Source of the DNA: a virus
DNA: 64,000 bases
Direction: 5' to 3' (one strand)
IMG/VR virus record: IMGVR_UViG_3300017527_000512
Location: 100,541-164,540 of that record
In this document: positions 56,937 through 63,910 of the stretch, one piece after another
Position numbering within the stretch: position 1 is the stretch's first letter
How the letters are laid out: each line of letters opens with the position of its first letter
Notes under the pieces: model-generated
What the model saw: only the letters and a program-made list of their open reading frames with translations
What the model was told of the DNA's origin: nothing
Databases searched by the model: none
Translations under genes and position numbers: made by a program

Positions 56937-57454
56937 CTTATAAAGGATAATTTAGGGGAATTAATTTCACGAATGCTTTATTATATACAAAGATACCTAA
57001 GATTACAGACAATAAGGAAGCTTTTAAATCATCTATTCAACTTTTAAAATTTATTAAGAACAAGGCTGCGTATGCATTAAGTGCTAATCAGGTCGGATTA
57101 AACCATCGTTTCTTTGTTGCACGTAAATTCAAATCTCTTAAACTACCTACAGATATTTTCTTTAATCCTGCTTATGTAGGATTTCATGATAAAGAGTTAG
57201 TTCGCGAAGGCTGCTTATCATATCCAGGAGAGTCATTTATTATTCTTAGATATAAAGAAATTCAATTACAGTATGAGGATCCTCGTGATAAGACATCTAG
57301 CTTAGTTAAGCTTGAAGGATTACCTGCAGTAATTGCTCAGCACGAAATAGATCATTTAAACGGAATATCAGACCGTGATTTAAATATTTCAGAATCAGAT
57401 TTAAGTAAATATTTTTTTATGTTCAAGTCCGACGAAGGGCCTCAAAGGAGTTAA
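56933..57454 (+). pseudogene. def: peptide deformylase with in-frame TAA at codon 6
   Basis: The frame from ATG 56933 reads MTYKG, TAA (56948), FRGINFTNALLYTKIPK and then the three deformylase motifs: YALSANQVGLN (G-x-G-x-A-A-x-Q-x-G-like), REGCLSYPG (EGCLS) and AQHEIDHLNG (H-E-x-x-D-H), ending 57452. Apart from the early stop all 168 downstream codons are open. Deformylase removes the formyl group from new proteins; phage copies are known. A non-ATG start after the stop (for example near AGGGGAATT) is possible, so the enzyme may still be made. Confidence 0.8.
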
Positions 57455-57455
57455 T

Positions 57456-57677
57456 ATGTCACAATGGAACAAATGGGAGCCTCTAAGCTATTATACATAT
57501 TCTGATGCAGAGTATATAGTTATGGCTCGACGTAATAGAAAGTCTGGTTTAATCAAGTTTAAATCTATTAGAGTAAACGGAAACAATAGCCTTGTCAATG
57601 AGTCTAAAATTAGTCTTCCAAGGACTCTTATTGACTCTAAGAAGCAGTGGTACACTATCTGTGAAGCTAATTCTTAA
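57456..57677 (+). CDS. small basic protein
   Basis: 73 residues, basic, Trp/Tyr-rich (MSQWNKWEPLSYYTY). AAAGGAG before the ATG lies within the end of the deformylase frame. Unrecognised. Confidence 0.5.
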   Translation: MSQWNKWEPLSYYTYSDAEYIVMARRNRKSGLIKFKSIRVNGNNSLVNESKISLPRTLIDSKKQWYTICEANS

Positions 57678-57701
57678 TGCCTTTATTTGTATGTGAGTAT
57701 T

Positions 57702-58286
57702 ATGATAGACAATTTAGAACGAATATCTCCTTTACTATCTTTCGATTCGGAAGATGATTTTTATTTCTTACAAATTCTGCAGAGAAAGAAAGATAATCTA
57801 ACGCAGTCCTGCAGTGTCAGAGTAATTAAGGAATACTTCATTAATAATCTTAATTATCTTAATGAACATTACAATGAAATAAAGAAGTTATGCGTGATTT
57901 TCAATGCAAGAGCGGTAATAAATCTAAACAGAAGATCTTTTAGAAAGACTGCATTATCAAGCTTGTCTGAACTAGCTAAGCTTGTTTCTCAGGATTCCAA
58001 CTATAGAGCAGCCCGCCGAGTTTATGCATCCTCTTGTGGAAAGAAATCAAACGAGTCCTCTAAGAAGTGGATTGTTGATGTTGATAATTGTACGGACGCA
58101 AGTGATATGGAAGATTTAAAATCTTATTTATCTACATTAGCACCTGTAGGGGAGAAAGTATTATTAACTCTTCCGACAAAGTCAGGTTTCCATCTAATAA
58201 CAACTCCTTTTAGAGTAGATCATTTTAAGCGTGATTACGACCATGATATTCATAAAGATAATCCAGTGAATCTCTTTATCGCTTAG
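57702..58286 (+). CDS. phage protein with DxD and SGxH motifs
   Basis: 194 residues. LCVIFNARAVINLNRRSF near residue 70, WIVDVDN near 127 and TLPTKSGFHLITTPF near 160. The D-x-D strand followed by S-G-x-H recalls the first two motifs of archaeo-eukaryotic primase folds, but the third is not clear, so I only suggest a possible relation. ATG 57702 is chosen over one 15 nt upstream. Small proteins of this pattern occur in other phages. Confidence 0.5.
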   Translation: MIDNLERISPLLSFDSEDDFYFLQILQRKKDNLTQSCSVRVIKEYFINNLNYLNEHYNEIKKLCVIFNARAVINLNRRSFRKTALSSLSELAKLVSQDSNYRAARRVYASSCGKKSNESSKKWIVDVDNCTDASDMEDLKSYLSTLAPVGEKVLLTLPTKSGFHLITTPFRVDHFKRDYDHDIHKDNPVNLFIA

Positions 58287-58375
58287 GAATGTTATTTTTT
58301 GTAGTGATAGATTTTTACAGAAATTTAATATGAAGTTATCCAGAACCAGATCAAAATAATTTTAAGGAGTAATAA

Positions 58376-58764
58376 ATGTCTAATAATGAACGAATACTGA
58401 ATACGAGAGAGAAGACAACCTTTTTATAGAAATGTTAGAGGAAGAAACGGGAAAACGAGATCAATCATGTAATACTCCCGCACATGTTTCTGAAGAGGAT
58501 ACAAGATATCCTCGTGAGATGTCTGACGAAGATTTAGTTAAGTGTTATGAGCTTTTTGATAATTCTCCTCTTTTTGAGCGGGATAATTCAGGGAAACACG
58601 TGATTTATAAACCTATTGATTGGGTAAAGGATCCTTTTGCTTTTGAATTTAATATGGATTTGAATAAATTAAGATCTTTGGACATGTTCGGTAAATATGT
58701 TGGATGTACAGGCTTTGTAGATTTTGATATTTTTCATCGAAACATATCCGCCTTTCTTAGATAG
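58376..58764 (+). pseudogene. acidic-protein gene with N-terminal frameshift
   Basis: AAGGAG precedes ATG 58376 (MSNNE), but that frame closes at 58427. One added A in GAACG would join it to TNTEYEREDNLFIEMLEEET and the long open frame (ATG 58432) ending 58764. The second part contains DEDLVKCYELFDNSPLF. Either a frameshift mutation, an error, or translation starts only at 58432 (110 residues), which has no good ribosome-binding site. Confidence 0.45.
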
Positions 58765-58803
58765 ATTAGAATGTTATCTTATTTATAGTTCTAGGGAGAG
58801 TCT

Positions 58804-59220
58804 ATGTTAATAACTAGACATATATGTTTTACTCGAGATATCGGAGTCAATGGAAACCTCTTTGGAGGAAAACTACTCGAATGGGTAGATGAAGCAGCGG
58901 CAATCCATGCATCTCTTATTATCAAGGGGCTTAATGTAATCGCCAATATTTCAAATATTGCATTTAAGTATCCAGTTAAAGTAGGAGACATCTTGCAATT
59001 TCATTCTGAAGAAGTTTCTAAAGGAAATTCTTCTCTTAAGATTCACATTTGGGTTACTAAAGAAGCTAAGAGAGTCTGTGAGTGTGATGCCATCTTTGTT
59101 CATGTTGACCATAAAGGTCGATCAAAGAAGATTGACTGGAACAAAGAAGTTCTTGTTGGAGACAATTCTAAAGTTCTTCCTCGATGGAAAGCGGGTTACA
59201 CAGAATGGGAACGTAAATGA
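58804..59220 (+). CDS. acyl-CoA thioesterase-like hotdog protein
   Basis: 138 residues of the 4HBT hotdog fold: MLITRHICFTRDIGVNG, GGKLLEWVDEAAAIHASL (the central helix with its acidic residue), VIANISNIAFKYPVKVGD (the F/K-x-P-x-x-x-G-D signature), ILQFHSEEVSKGNSS and a strand series. Close in layout to the bacterial acyl-CoA thioesterases. Unusual in phages; may act on host lipid metabolism. GGGAG upstream. Overlaps the next gene by 4 nt. Confidence 0.8.
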   Translation: MLITRHICFTRDIGVNGNLFGGKLLEWVDEAAAIHASLIIKGLNVIANISNIAFKYPVKVGDILQFHSEEVSKGNSSLKIHIWVTKEAKRVCECDAIFVHVDHKGRSKKIDWNKEVLVGDNSKVLPRWKAGYTEWERK

Positions 59221-59624
59221 GTTTTCCATCAGTTTGTTCTCATTGTGGCACAAAATACGGAGCTAGCTGGTCCGATATCTCAGGTATTTGTGGTAAATGT
59301 AAGTCAGGAAGATCTCATGACATTAGATCAAAATATTCAACTTTCTATGCAATTCCATCTAACACTAGATGGGTAAACATTATTTTAGATACGGGCATCC
59401 TTCCACTGCATCTTATTCATCTAAGTCTCATAAATGGACTTATCGTAACGGAAAGAAAGTTAATTCAAAGGTTCTTTGGTGGAATGACCGTTAAACATTT
59501 TATATTTTTCTTAGTATTACTTTCTTCTTTAGTGTATATAAGTATGCATAAGTATTATGTATATTATTTATATTCTTATGTAGAGAAGAGACATTTTTCT
59601 AAATCTATTTTAACTTATTATTAG
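59217..59624 (+). CDS. zinc-ribbon start fused in frame to a membrane peptide
   Basis: 135 residues: CSHCGTKYG and CGKC form a zinc ribbon in the first 30 residues; the end (from MTVKHFIFFLVLLSSLVYI, ATG 59485) is a membrane span. The middle is less convincing, because a different frame (ATG 59369) reads MGKHYFRYGHPSTASYSSKS and is more protein-like. This may be two or three small genes, possibly with an indel. Confidence 0.4.
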   Translation: MSFPSVCSHCGTKYGASWSDISGICGKCKSGRSHDIRSKYSTFYAIPSNTRWVNIILDTGILPLHLIHLSLINGLIVTERKLIQRFFGGMTVKHFIFFLVLLSSLVYISMHKYYVYYLYSYVEKRHFSKSILTYY

Positions 59625-59631
59625 GAGATTC

Positions 59632-59772
59632 ATAGGTATAGAGTATATTATATCTTTTATAGATATTGCATTTAAACTTGCAAAGCGAATTTATAATTCA
59701 ATTAATATTTTACGGCATAAATCTTATGAAGTAGTTATATGTTATTTAAAAATACAGGAATTTTATGCTTAG
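59632..59772 (+). pseudogene. 46-codon gene with ATA in place of a start codon
   Basis: TAGGAG is followed after 5 nt by ATA (59632) and an open frame IGIEYIISFIDIAFKLAKRI to TAG 59770. Spacing suggests an ATG changed to ATA. Encodes a small amphipathic or membrane helix. Confidence 0.35.
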
Positions 59773-60015
59773 AAAATTCGATCCTTTACATTCAGAACAT
59801 CTCCTTAGTAGTGAAAGGATAGATAGATAGATAGATATATATATATATCTCAATTTTGTGAGGAGCCATTTAAAAGAGGGATGATATTACTCTTATCCCT
59901 TTAGGCCTTCGTAGTAGAGAAGATAAGGAAAAGTAGCATCAGGCGAAGCATATAATGCCTTAGCAATTTCAGTACACTGGCAATGTTGCGCAGAAGAATA
60001 TAAAGGAGAATAATT
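59765..60015 (+). other. gap with microsatellite and a hairpin
   Basis: A 21-codon frame from ATG 59765 ends in a (GATA)n tract. After it, AGGGAT near 59877 can pair with ATCCCT near 59897 and the rest shows no open frame. Nothing else is supported before the gene at 60016. Confidence 0.35.
59818..59850 (+). repeat. GATA/TA microsatellite
   Basis: About four to five GATA units followed by seven TA units. Overlaps the end of a short reading frame, so length changes would shift that frame. Confidence 0.8.
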
Positions 60016-61014
60016 ATGAAAATTAAGTTTTACGGAGTTCGGGGCTCTTACCCAACACCAGGTAAAGATACAAATGAGTACGGAGGCAATACAACTTGTG
60101 TTACTTTTACTAATGAAGTAGATGGCAAAATAGATAGAGTAATTATTGATTGTGGAACAGGTGCAATACGACTAGGTAAAGATATTATTGGTAACCATTT
60201 TGCAGGTAAAGAAGATCTTAATATCATGATGTTATTTACACATCTTCATCCAGACCATACCCAAGCATTTCCATTTTTTGCTCCTAATTATTTTCCAAAT
60301 GCAAAGTTAAATCTTTATGGAATGAAAGCATTAAACATGCATGTAGGTAAAGTACTTGATAAAAGCATGCTTCCTCCAACGTTTCCTATTGAATATAAAG
60401 ATTTAAAGTCAGAAAGAAAACATAACGTATTAAAAGATGGAGACAAAATCACATCGCCATTAGGTAGTATGAAAATAGATGTTATGCAAGCCTATGCACC
60501 TTCCCATCCACAGCAAGGTGCTTTATATTTTAAAGTTACAGCTCTACACAACAAAGATTGTGCTAACTGTAAGTTAGATAATAAAGAATGTAATGTGGAT
60601 CCACATCTTGATTTATGTGGATCCAACACTAATTTTGATAAATTCAAAGGTAAGTCAGTAGCGTGCATATGGGATAATGAATCAAAAACAGGCGGAGATA
60701 AAGCAGTAATAAACTTTGCTAAAGACTGTGATGTAATGATCCATGATACTCAATATACTCATGAAGAATACGAATCATATAAAATGGTTGTTCAAGGATT
60801 TGGACACAGTACTTATGACATGGCAATCGAGAATGCAATACAAGCAAATATTAGAGATAAACTTATATGCACTCATTATAATCCAGCACATTCAGATTCT
60901 AAGCTTGATCAAATTAAAAGTGATGTCACAATTATGTTGGGCGTAAGTCAATTCGAAAGAGATAACATTTTTAATATCGAAATGGCGCGAGAAGGATTGG
61001 AGATAGATGTATGA
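60016..61014 (+). CDS. metallo-beta-lactamase-fold phosphodiesterase-like hydrolase
   Basis: 332 residues. KFYGVRGSYPTPGKDTNEYG and GGNTTCV open the fold, FTHLHPDHTQAFPF is the H-x-H-x-D-H metal motif, MIHDTQYTHEEY the bridging Asp region, GFGHSTYDMA and CTHYNPAHSD the later histidines. The R-G-S-x-P-T-P-G and G-G-N-T pattern is that of MBL-fold proteins related to cyclic-nucleotide and phosphoribosyl phosphodiesterases. An internal cysteine-rich insert (CANCKLDNKEC) is unusual. Could be metabolic or an anti-defence nuclease of cyclic nucleotides. Codon choice differs slightly from neighbours (more AAA and GTA). Confidence 0.8.
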   Translation: MKIKFYGVRGSYPTPGKDTNEYGGNTTCVTFTNEVDGKIDRVIIDCGTGAIRLGKDIIGNHFAGKEDLNIMMLFTHLHPDHTQAFPFFAPNYFPNAKLNLYGMKALNMHVGKVLDKSMLPPTFPIEYKDLKSERKHNVLKDGDKITSPLGSMKIDVMQAYAPSHPQQGALYFKVTALHNKDCANCKLDNKECNVDPHLDLCGSNTNFDKFKGKSVACIWDNESKTGGDKAVINFAKDCDVMIHDTQYTHEEYESYKMVVQGFGHSTYDMAIENAIQANIRDKLICTHYNPAHSDSKLDQIKSDVTIMLGVSQFERDNIFNIEMAREGLEIDV

Positions 61015-61226
61015 CTTCCTCGGGAACATCTGCAGTATCTCCTATTATAGGCTTTTGCTCTAACTGTAATTGCTATTCCTTTGGTCAGCATTTATCAGAG
61101 GGATTTTATTGTCATGTTTGTTATTATACTACTCCACCTAACTTCTCTAAAGGAGACTCAAGTGATAAACAAGTCCGGAATAATTCAACTAACTTACTTT
61201 CTCGTAAAGAGATAATTAATTGTTAA
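61011..61226 (+). CDS. zinc-ribbon mini-protein
   Basis: 71 residues with CSNCNCYSFG near residue 16 and CHVC near 33. Overlaps the MBL gene by 4 nt (ATGA). First of four successive small zinc-ribbon genes. Confidence 0.55.
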   Translation: MTSSGTSAVSPIIGFCSNCNCYSFGQHLSEGFYCHVCYYTTPPNFSKGDSSDKQVRNNSTNLLSRKEIINC

Positions 61227-61259
61227 CTGTTTTATTTTAATATTTAGTAAGGAAACATA

Positions 61260-61445
61260 GTGTTTAAATTTATTGGTAGATTAATAAAGCATGAGCATCG
61301 GTGGATACCTTTTGTTAGGAAAGGCGAAGAAGAGCATGGTAAGTCTACTGGAGTTCGAATTTGTACTAAGTGTGGAAAGAAACAGTATAGCTTTTATGAT
61401 AGATTTACTTATCGAACGTTTTGGAAAGATTATTTCGGTTTTTAA
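61260..61445 (+). CDS. small zinc-knuckle protein
   Basis: 61 residues from GTG 61260 with AAGGAAA upstream. Basic, HEHRWIPF near residue 11 and CTKCGKKQ near 35. The H-x-H plus C-x-x-C layout could bind zinc; common in small phage proteins. Function unknown. Confidence 0.5.
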   Translation: MFKFIGRLIKHEHRWIPFVRKGEEEHGKSTGVRICTKCGKKQYSFYDRFTYRTFWKDYFGF

Positions 61446-61454
61446 GGTGATTTT

Positions 61455-61637
61455 ATGATTTCGTATTATTTCAGGTGTGAGTGTTCTCACGTGTTTGAGA
61501 AGTTTAGATTAGGAATAGCAAGATATGAGCAATGGAGAGTAGGAAATTACTCTATCTCTTGTCCTGAGTGTAATTCAACAAAAATTAAAAGATATATGCC
61601 TAAAGGTTCTGGATCTTTTAAAAGTTTTACTTGGTAG
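61455..61637 (+). CDS. FmdB-like zinc-ribbon protein
   Basis: 60 residues. YYFRCECSHVFEKF and SCPECNSTKIKRYMP resemble the FmdB/CxxC_CxxC regulatory ribbon (Y-x-C-x-x-C-G-x-x-F-E, then C-P-x-C). Family members are small putative regulators. AGGTGA precedes the ATG. Confidence 0.6.
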   Translation: MISYYFRCECSHVFEKFRLGIARYEQWRVGNYSISCPECNSTKIKRYMPKGSGSFKSFTW

Positions 61638-61646
61638 GAGTAATTT

Positions 61647-62087
61647 ATGAGTTTTAAAGCATGTGATAACTGTGGTACGTATCTAAAATATGGTTCCGCA
61701 TTTATCGCTGATACAAACAATACTCTTCATTTTTTAAAATGCCCTAAAGAATCTTGTAATTTCAGTCATCCATTAACAGAAGAAGAATTTCCTTATCTAA
61801 CAAAAGAAGAGAGGCTTTTATATGAAGGGCTTTCCCCTGAGGATTATAGCTTCTTTAAAGGAATGAACGAACTATTATTTAACATCAAGATACAATGTAC
61901 TTATGACGATGTTAAAGAGTTTTTCTCTAAGAAAGATGCTTCCTTTGAGGAGATAGTCTCTTTTAAAAATAAAGCGGATATAAGTCTGAGCAGTTCCATG
62001 TTACTTGCTTCAGTTTTATATAGATTTAATAATGGCCTCATTATGTTTACTCTAAACGGGAACATACTTCAATTTACTTTGTATTAA
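61647..62087 (+). CDS. zinc-ribbon protein with helical C-terminal domain
   Basis: 146 residues: CDNCGTYL near residue 6 and CPKESC near 32 form a zinc site; the rest is soluble and helical. TAGGAG upstream. Unrecognised. Confidence 0.5.
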   Translation: MSFKACDNCGTYLKYGSAFIADTNNTLHFLKCPKESCNFSHPLTEEEFPYLTKEERLLYEGLSPEDYSFFKGMNELLFNIKIQCTYDDVKEFFSKKDASFEEIVSFKNKADISLSSSMLLASVLYRFNNGLIMFTLNGNILQFTLY

Positions 62088-62154
62088 TAATTAATAGAGG
62101 ATTAAACATTGGTTAGTCAATAATACTATTAGAACAGACAGAAAACAAGACTCT

Positions 62155-62611
62155 ATGTATAAGGAACATTTAAAAAATTTAGGCTTAGACGCTAATAAAA
62201 CGTATATAGAATTAGGAAAAAAGATGGTTTACCAAATGGAAACCAAATGGAAACCCAGATTAGATTAGATCAGTCTAGTATAGATCAGATTAGATTAGAT
62301 TAGATCAGGTTAGTATAGATCAGCCTGACATAGAATCGTTTAATCGTTTTTGGGATCTGTATGATAAAAAAGCATCTAAAGAAAAATGTTATAAAAAGTT
62401 CGTTAAATTATCTAAAGAAGATATAGATAAAATATTTGAAACATTGCCAAATTATTTGAACTCTACTCCTGATAAACAGTATAGGAAAAATCCTGAAACA
62501 TATCTTAATAATAAATCTTGGAATGATGAAATTATTGGAAACAATAAAAAACGTGATATGTCATCAATGGATCGTGAACAAGAAATGATATTATCAAAAT
62601 TTCAGGATTAA
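62155..62611 (+). pseudogene. replisome-organiser-like gene broken by GATTA repeats
   Basis: The first part (ATG 62155, MYKEHLKNLGLDANKTYIEL through KWKPRLD) meets TAG at 62266. The second part, one frame over, reads SFNRFWDLYDKKASKE, TLPNYLNSTPDKQYRKNPET and YLNNKSWNDE to 62611, the C-terminal pattern of phage helix-turn-helix replication initiators. Between them are 15-nt repeats (coding IRLDQ and SSIDQ) in which two sites carry an extra 5 nt; removing both would restore one frame exactly. The upstream start may lie earlier without ATG. Confidence 0.6.
62256..62327 (+). repeat. 15-nt/5-nt repeat tract (GATTA)
   Basis: Alternating units such as ATTAGATTAGATCAG and TCTAGTATAGATCAG, with two extra TAGAT insertions. 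Slippage of 5 nt changes the frame. Confidence 0.75.
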
Positions 62612-62613
62612 TT

Positions 62614-63087
62614 ATGATACCTAAAGAAAAAGTAGAAAAAGTAACGAACCACATTAAGAGATTATTCGCTAGTAGAAATCAAATATCAGTTGAAGGCTTA
62701 ATGACTTCTTGGCTTGAGGATCTTTTGTATAAATATAATTATCCAGATATAGAACGTGCATTCACTCATTATCGTCTATACGGCGACGATTTCCCTTCCT
62801 TGCCTAAGATTATTAAATTGATAGAAAAGTCACCTGAGAAGGCCTCCAGAGCCGCCACAGCGTGGGTTCACGTCCTTCAGTCAGCGGATAAAGGCAGTTC
62901 AGCCGGATTAGATCATAATATTAAGAAAATACTTAAAATGGTTACTCTTAATGGGCTGACCGACGTGATAGAAGCTGATAATTTCACTCAAGGAAAAATT
63001 GAAAGAGAGTTCAAGACTGTTTATAAGGACGCTCTCGAAGGTGTTCCAATTGCTGGTAGTGAAAATAAGGAGTTAGACAATGGATGA
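62614..63087 (+). CDS. helicase-loader/inhibitor-like phage protein
   Basis: 157 residues. The first 105 residues follow the pattern of phage loader or inhibitor proteins that bind replicative helicase: W-x-x-x-L near residue 33, DIERAFTHYRLYGDDFPSLP near 50 and ASRAATAWVHVLQ near 80. Follows the broken replication gene by 2 nt, which supports a replication role. Name by pattern only. Confidence 0.5.
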   Translation: MIPKEKVEKVTNHIKRLFASRNQISVEGLMTSWLEDLLYKYNYPDIERAFTHYRLYGDDFPSLPKIIKLIEKSPEKASRAATAWVHVLQSADKGSSAGLDHNIKKILKMVTLNGLTDVIEADNFTQGKIEREFKTVYKDALEGVPIAGSENKELDNG

Positions 63088-63439
63088 ACCAAAGTATAGA
63101 TATTATGATCCATACAATGAAGTTATGTCCTATAGTGATGGGCAAAAATTATCATCATTTTTTAAGAAGTATGAATTATTAAAAGAATATGGAAATAAGC
63201 CTATATTAATGAAAGATGCTAGATTAAAGGATAAAAACGGAAAAGATATCTATGACGGTGATATACTAAAATCAAACAATGTTTTATACACAATGACTAA
63301 TGAGGCAGGCAAAGCAATAGAAATACACAATGAAGAATATAACCATCACTATTTTTTATTTAATCACATATTATTTTTAGAAGTTAGAGGAAATATTTAT
63401 AAGAATCCAGAATTATTACAGGCTTCAGGCAATGAATAG
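63080..63439 (+). CDS. YopX-family protein (second copy)
   Basis: 119 residues. MDEPKYRYYDPYNEVM and ARLKDKNGKDIYDGDILKSN match the YopX pattern D-x-N-G-x-x-I-Y-x-G-D-I. Overlaps the preceding gene by 8 nt. Function unknown. Confidence 0.75.
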   Translation: MDEPKYRYYDPYNEVMSYSDGQKLSSFFKKYELLKEYGNKPILMKDARLKDKNGKDIYDGDILKSNNVLYTMTNEAGKAIEIHNEEYNHHYFLFNHILFLEVRGNIYKNPELLQASGNE

Positions 63440-63542
63440 TTTTTTTAATTTATTTTATAAGCAAATGTCAGAACCTTTTCCAGATAACTATCTTCATTAT
63501 TGCCCTAATACTGGTTTTTATATAAGTGAAAAACTAGAATAG
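63432..63542 (+). CDS. 36-residue peptide
   Basis: ATG 63432 overlaps the end of the YopX gene; encodes MNSFFNLFYKQMSEPFPDNY and a short tail. Small phage proteins with the F-x-D-N-Y-x-H pattern exist, but I cannot assign a family. Confidence 0.35.
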   Translation: MNSFFNLFYKQMSEPFPDNYLHYCPNTGFYISEKLE

Positions 63543-63568
63543 GAAAAATAGTACATAATATAATTACT

Positions 63569-63727
63569 ATGTTTTTACTAGTCTTATTTGATCTTTTTGG
63601 ATGGGAATATCGGTTTGATATGAGGACTAATATAATAATGTATGGAGATTGTGTTAATTGTTATCCCTTAGCTATCTACAAACTAAAAACAATAATTTTA
63701 AACTTAAAGGAGTTAGACAATGAATAA
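63569..63727 (+). CDS. 52-residue small protein
   Basis: Frame from ATG 63569 to TAA 63725, with a hydrophobic start (MFLLVLFDLFGWEYRFD) and CVNC near residue 28. Overlaps the next ATG (63720) by 8 nt. Unrecognised. Confidence 0.4.
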   Translation: MFLLVLFDLFGWEYRFDMRTNIIMYGDCVNCYPLAIYKLKTIILNLKELDNE

Positions 63728-63910
63728 TCCAGGCGTTTTAATTCTTATTTATATTTTTTCAGTATTATCTTTGGAATGTTAGGTGCTATACTATACGATG
63801 TTATTTTCAGAACGAATGAAAAGACTCGACTGATATTTTCTTTAAGCAAAGTGTGTGAAAACCTTATAGTATTGAAAAGCGAAATAAACGAATTAAAGGA
63901 GAAAAAATGA
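63720..63910 (+). pseudogene. membrane-protein gene with frameshift in a T6 run
   Basis: AAAGGAG precedes ATG 63720. MNNPGVLILIYIF reaches a run of six T, then the frame closes at TAG 63780. With one more T it would continue as SIIFGMLGAILYDVIFRTNE through a helical tail (CENLIVLKSEINELKEKK) to TGA 63908, a sensible membrane plus coiled-coil protein of about 63 residues. Confidence 0.5.
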
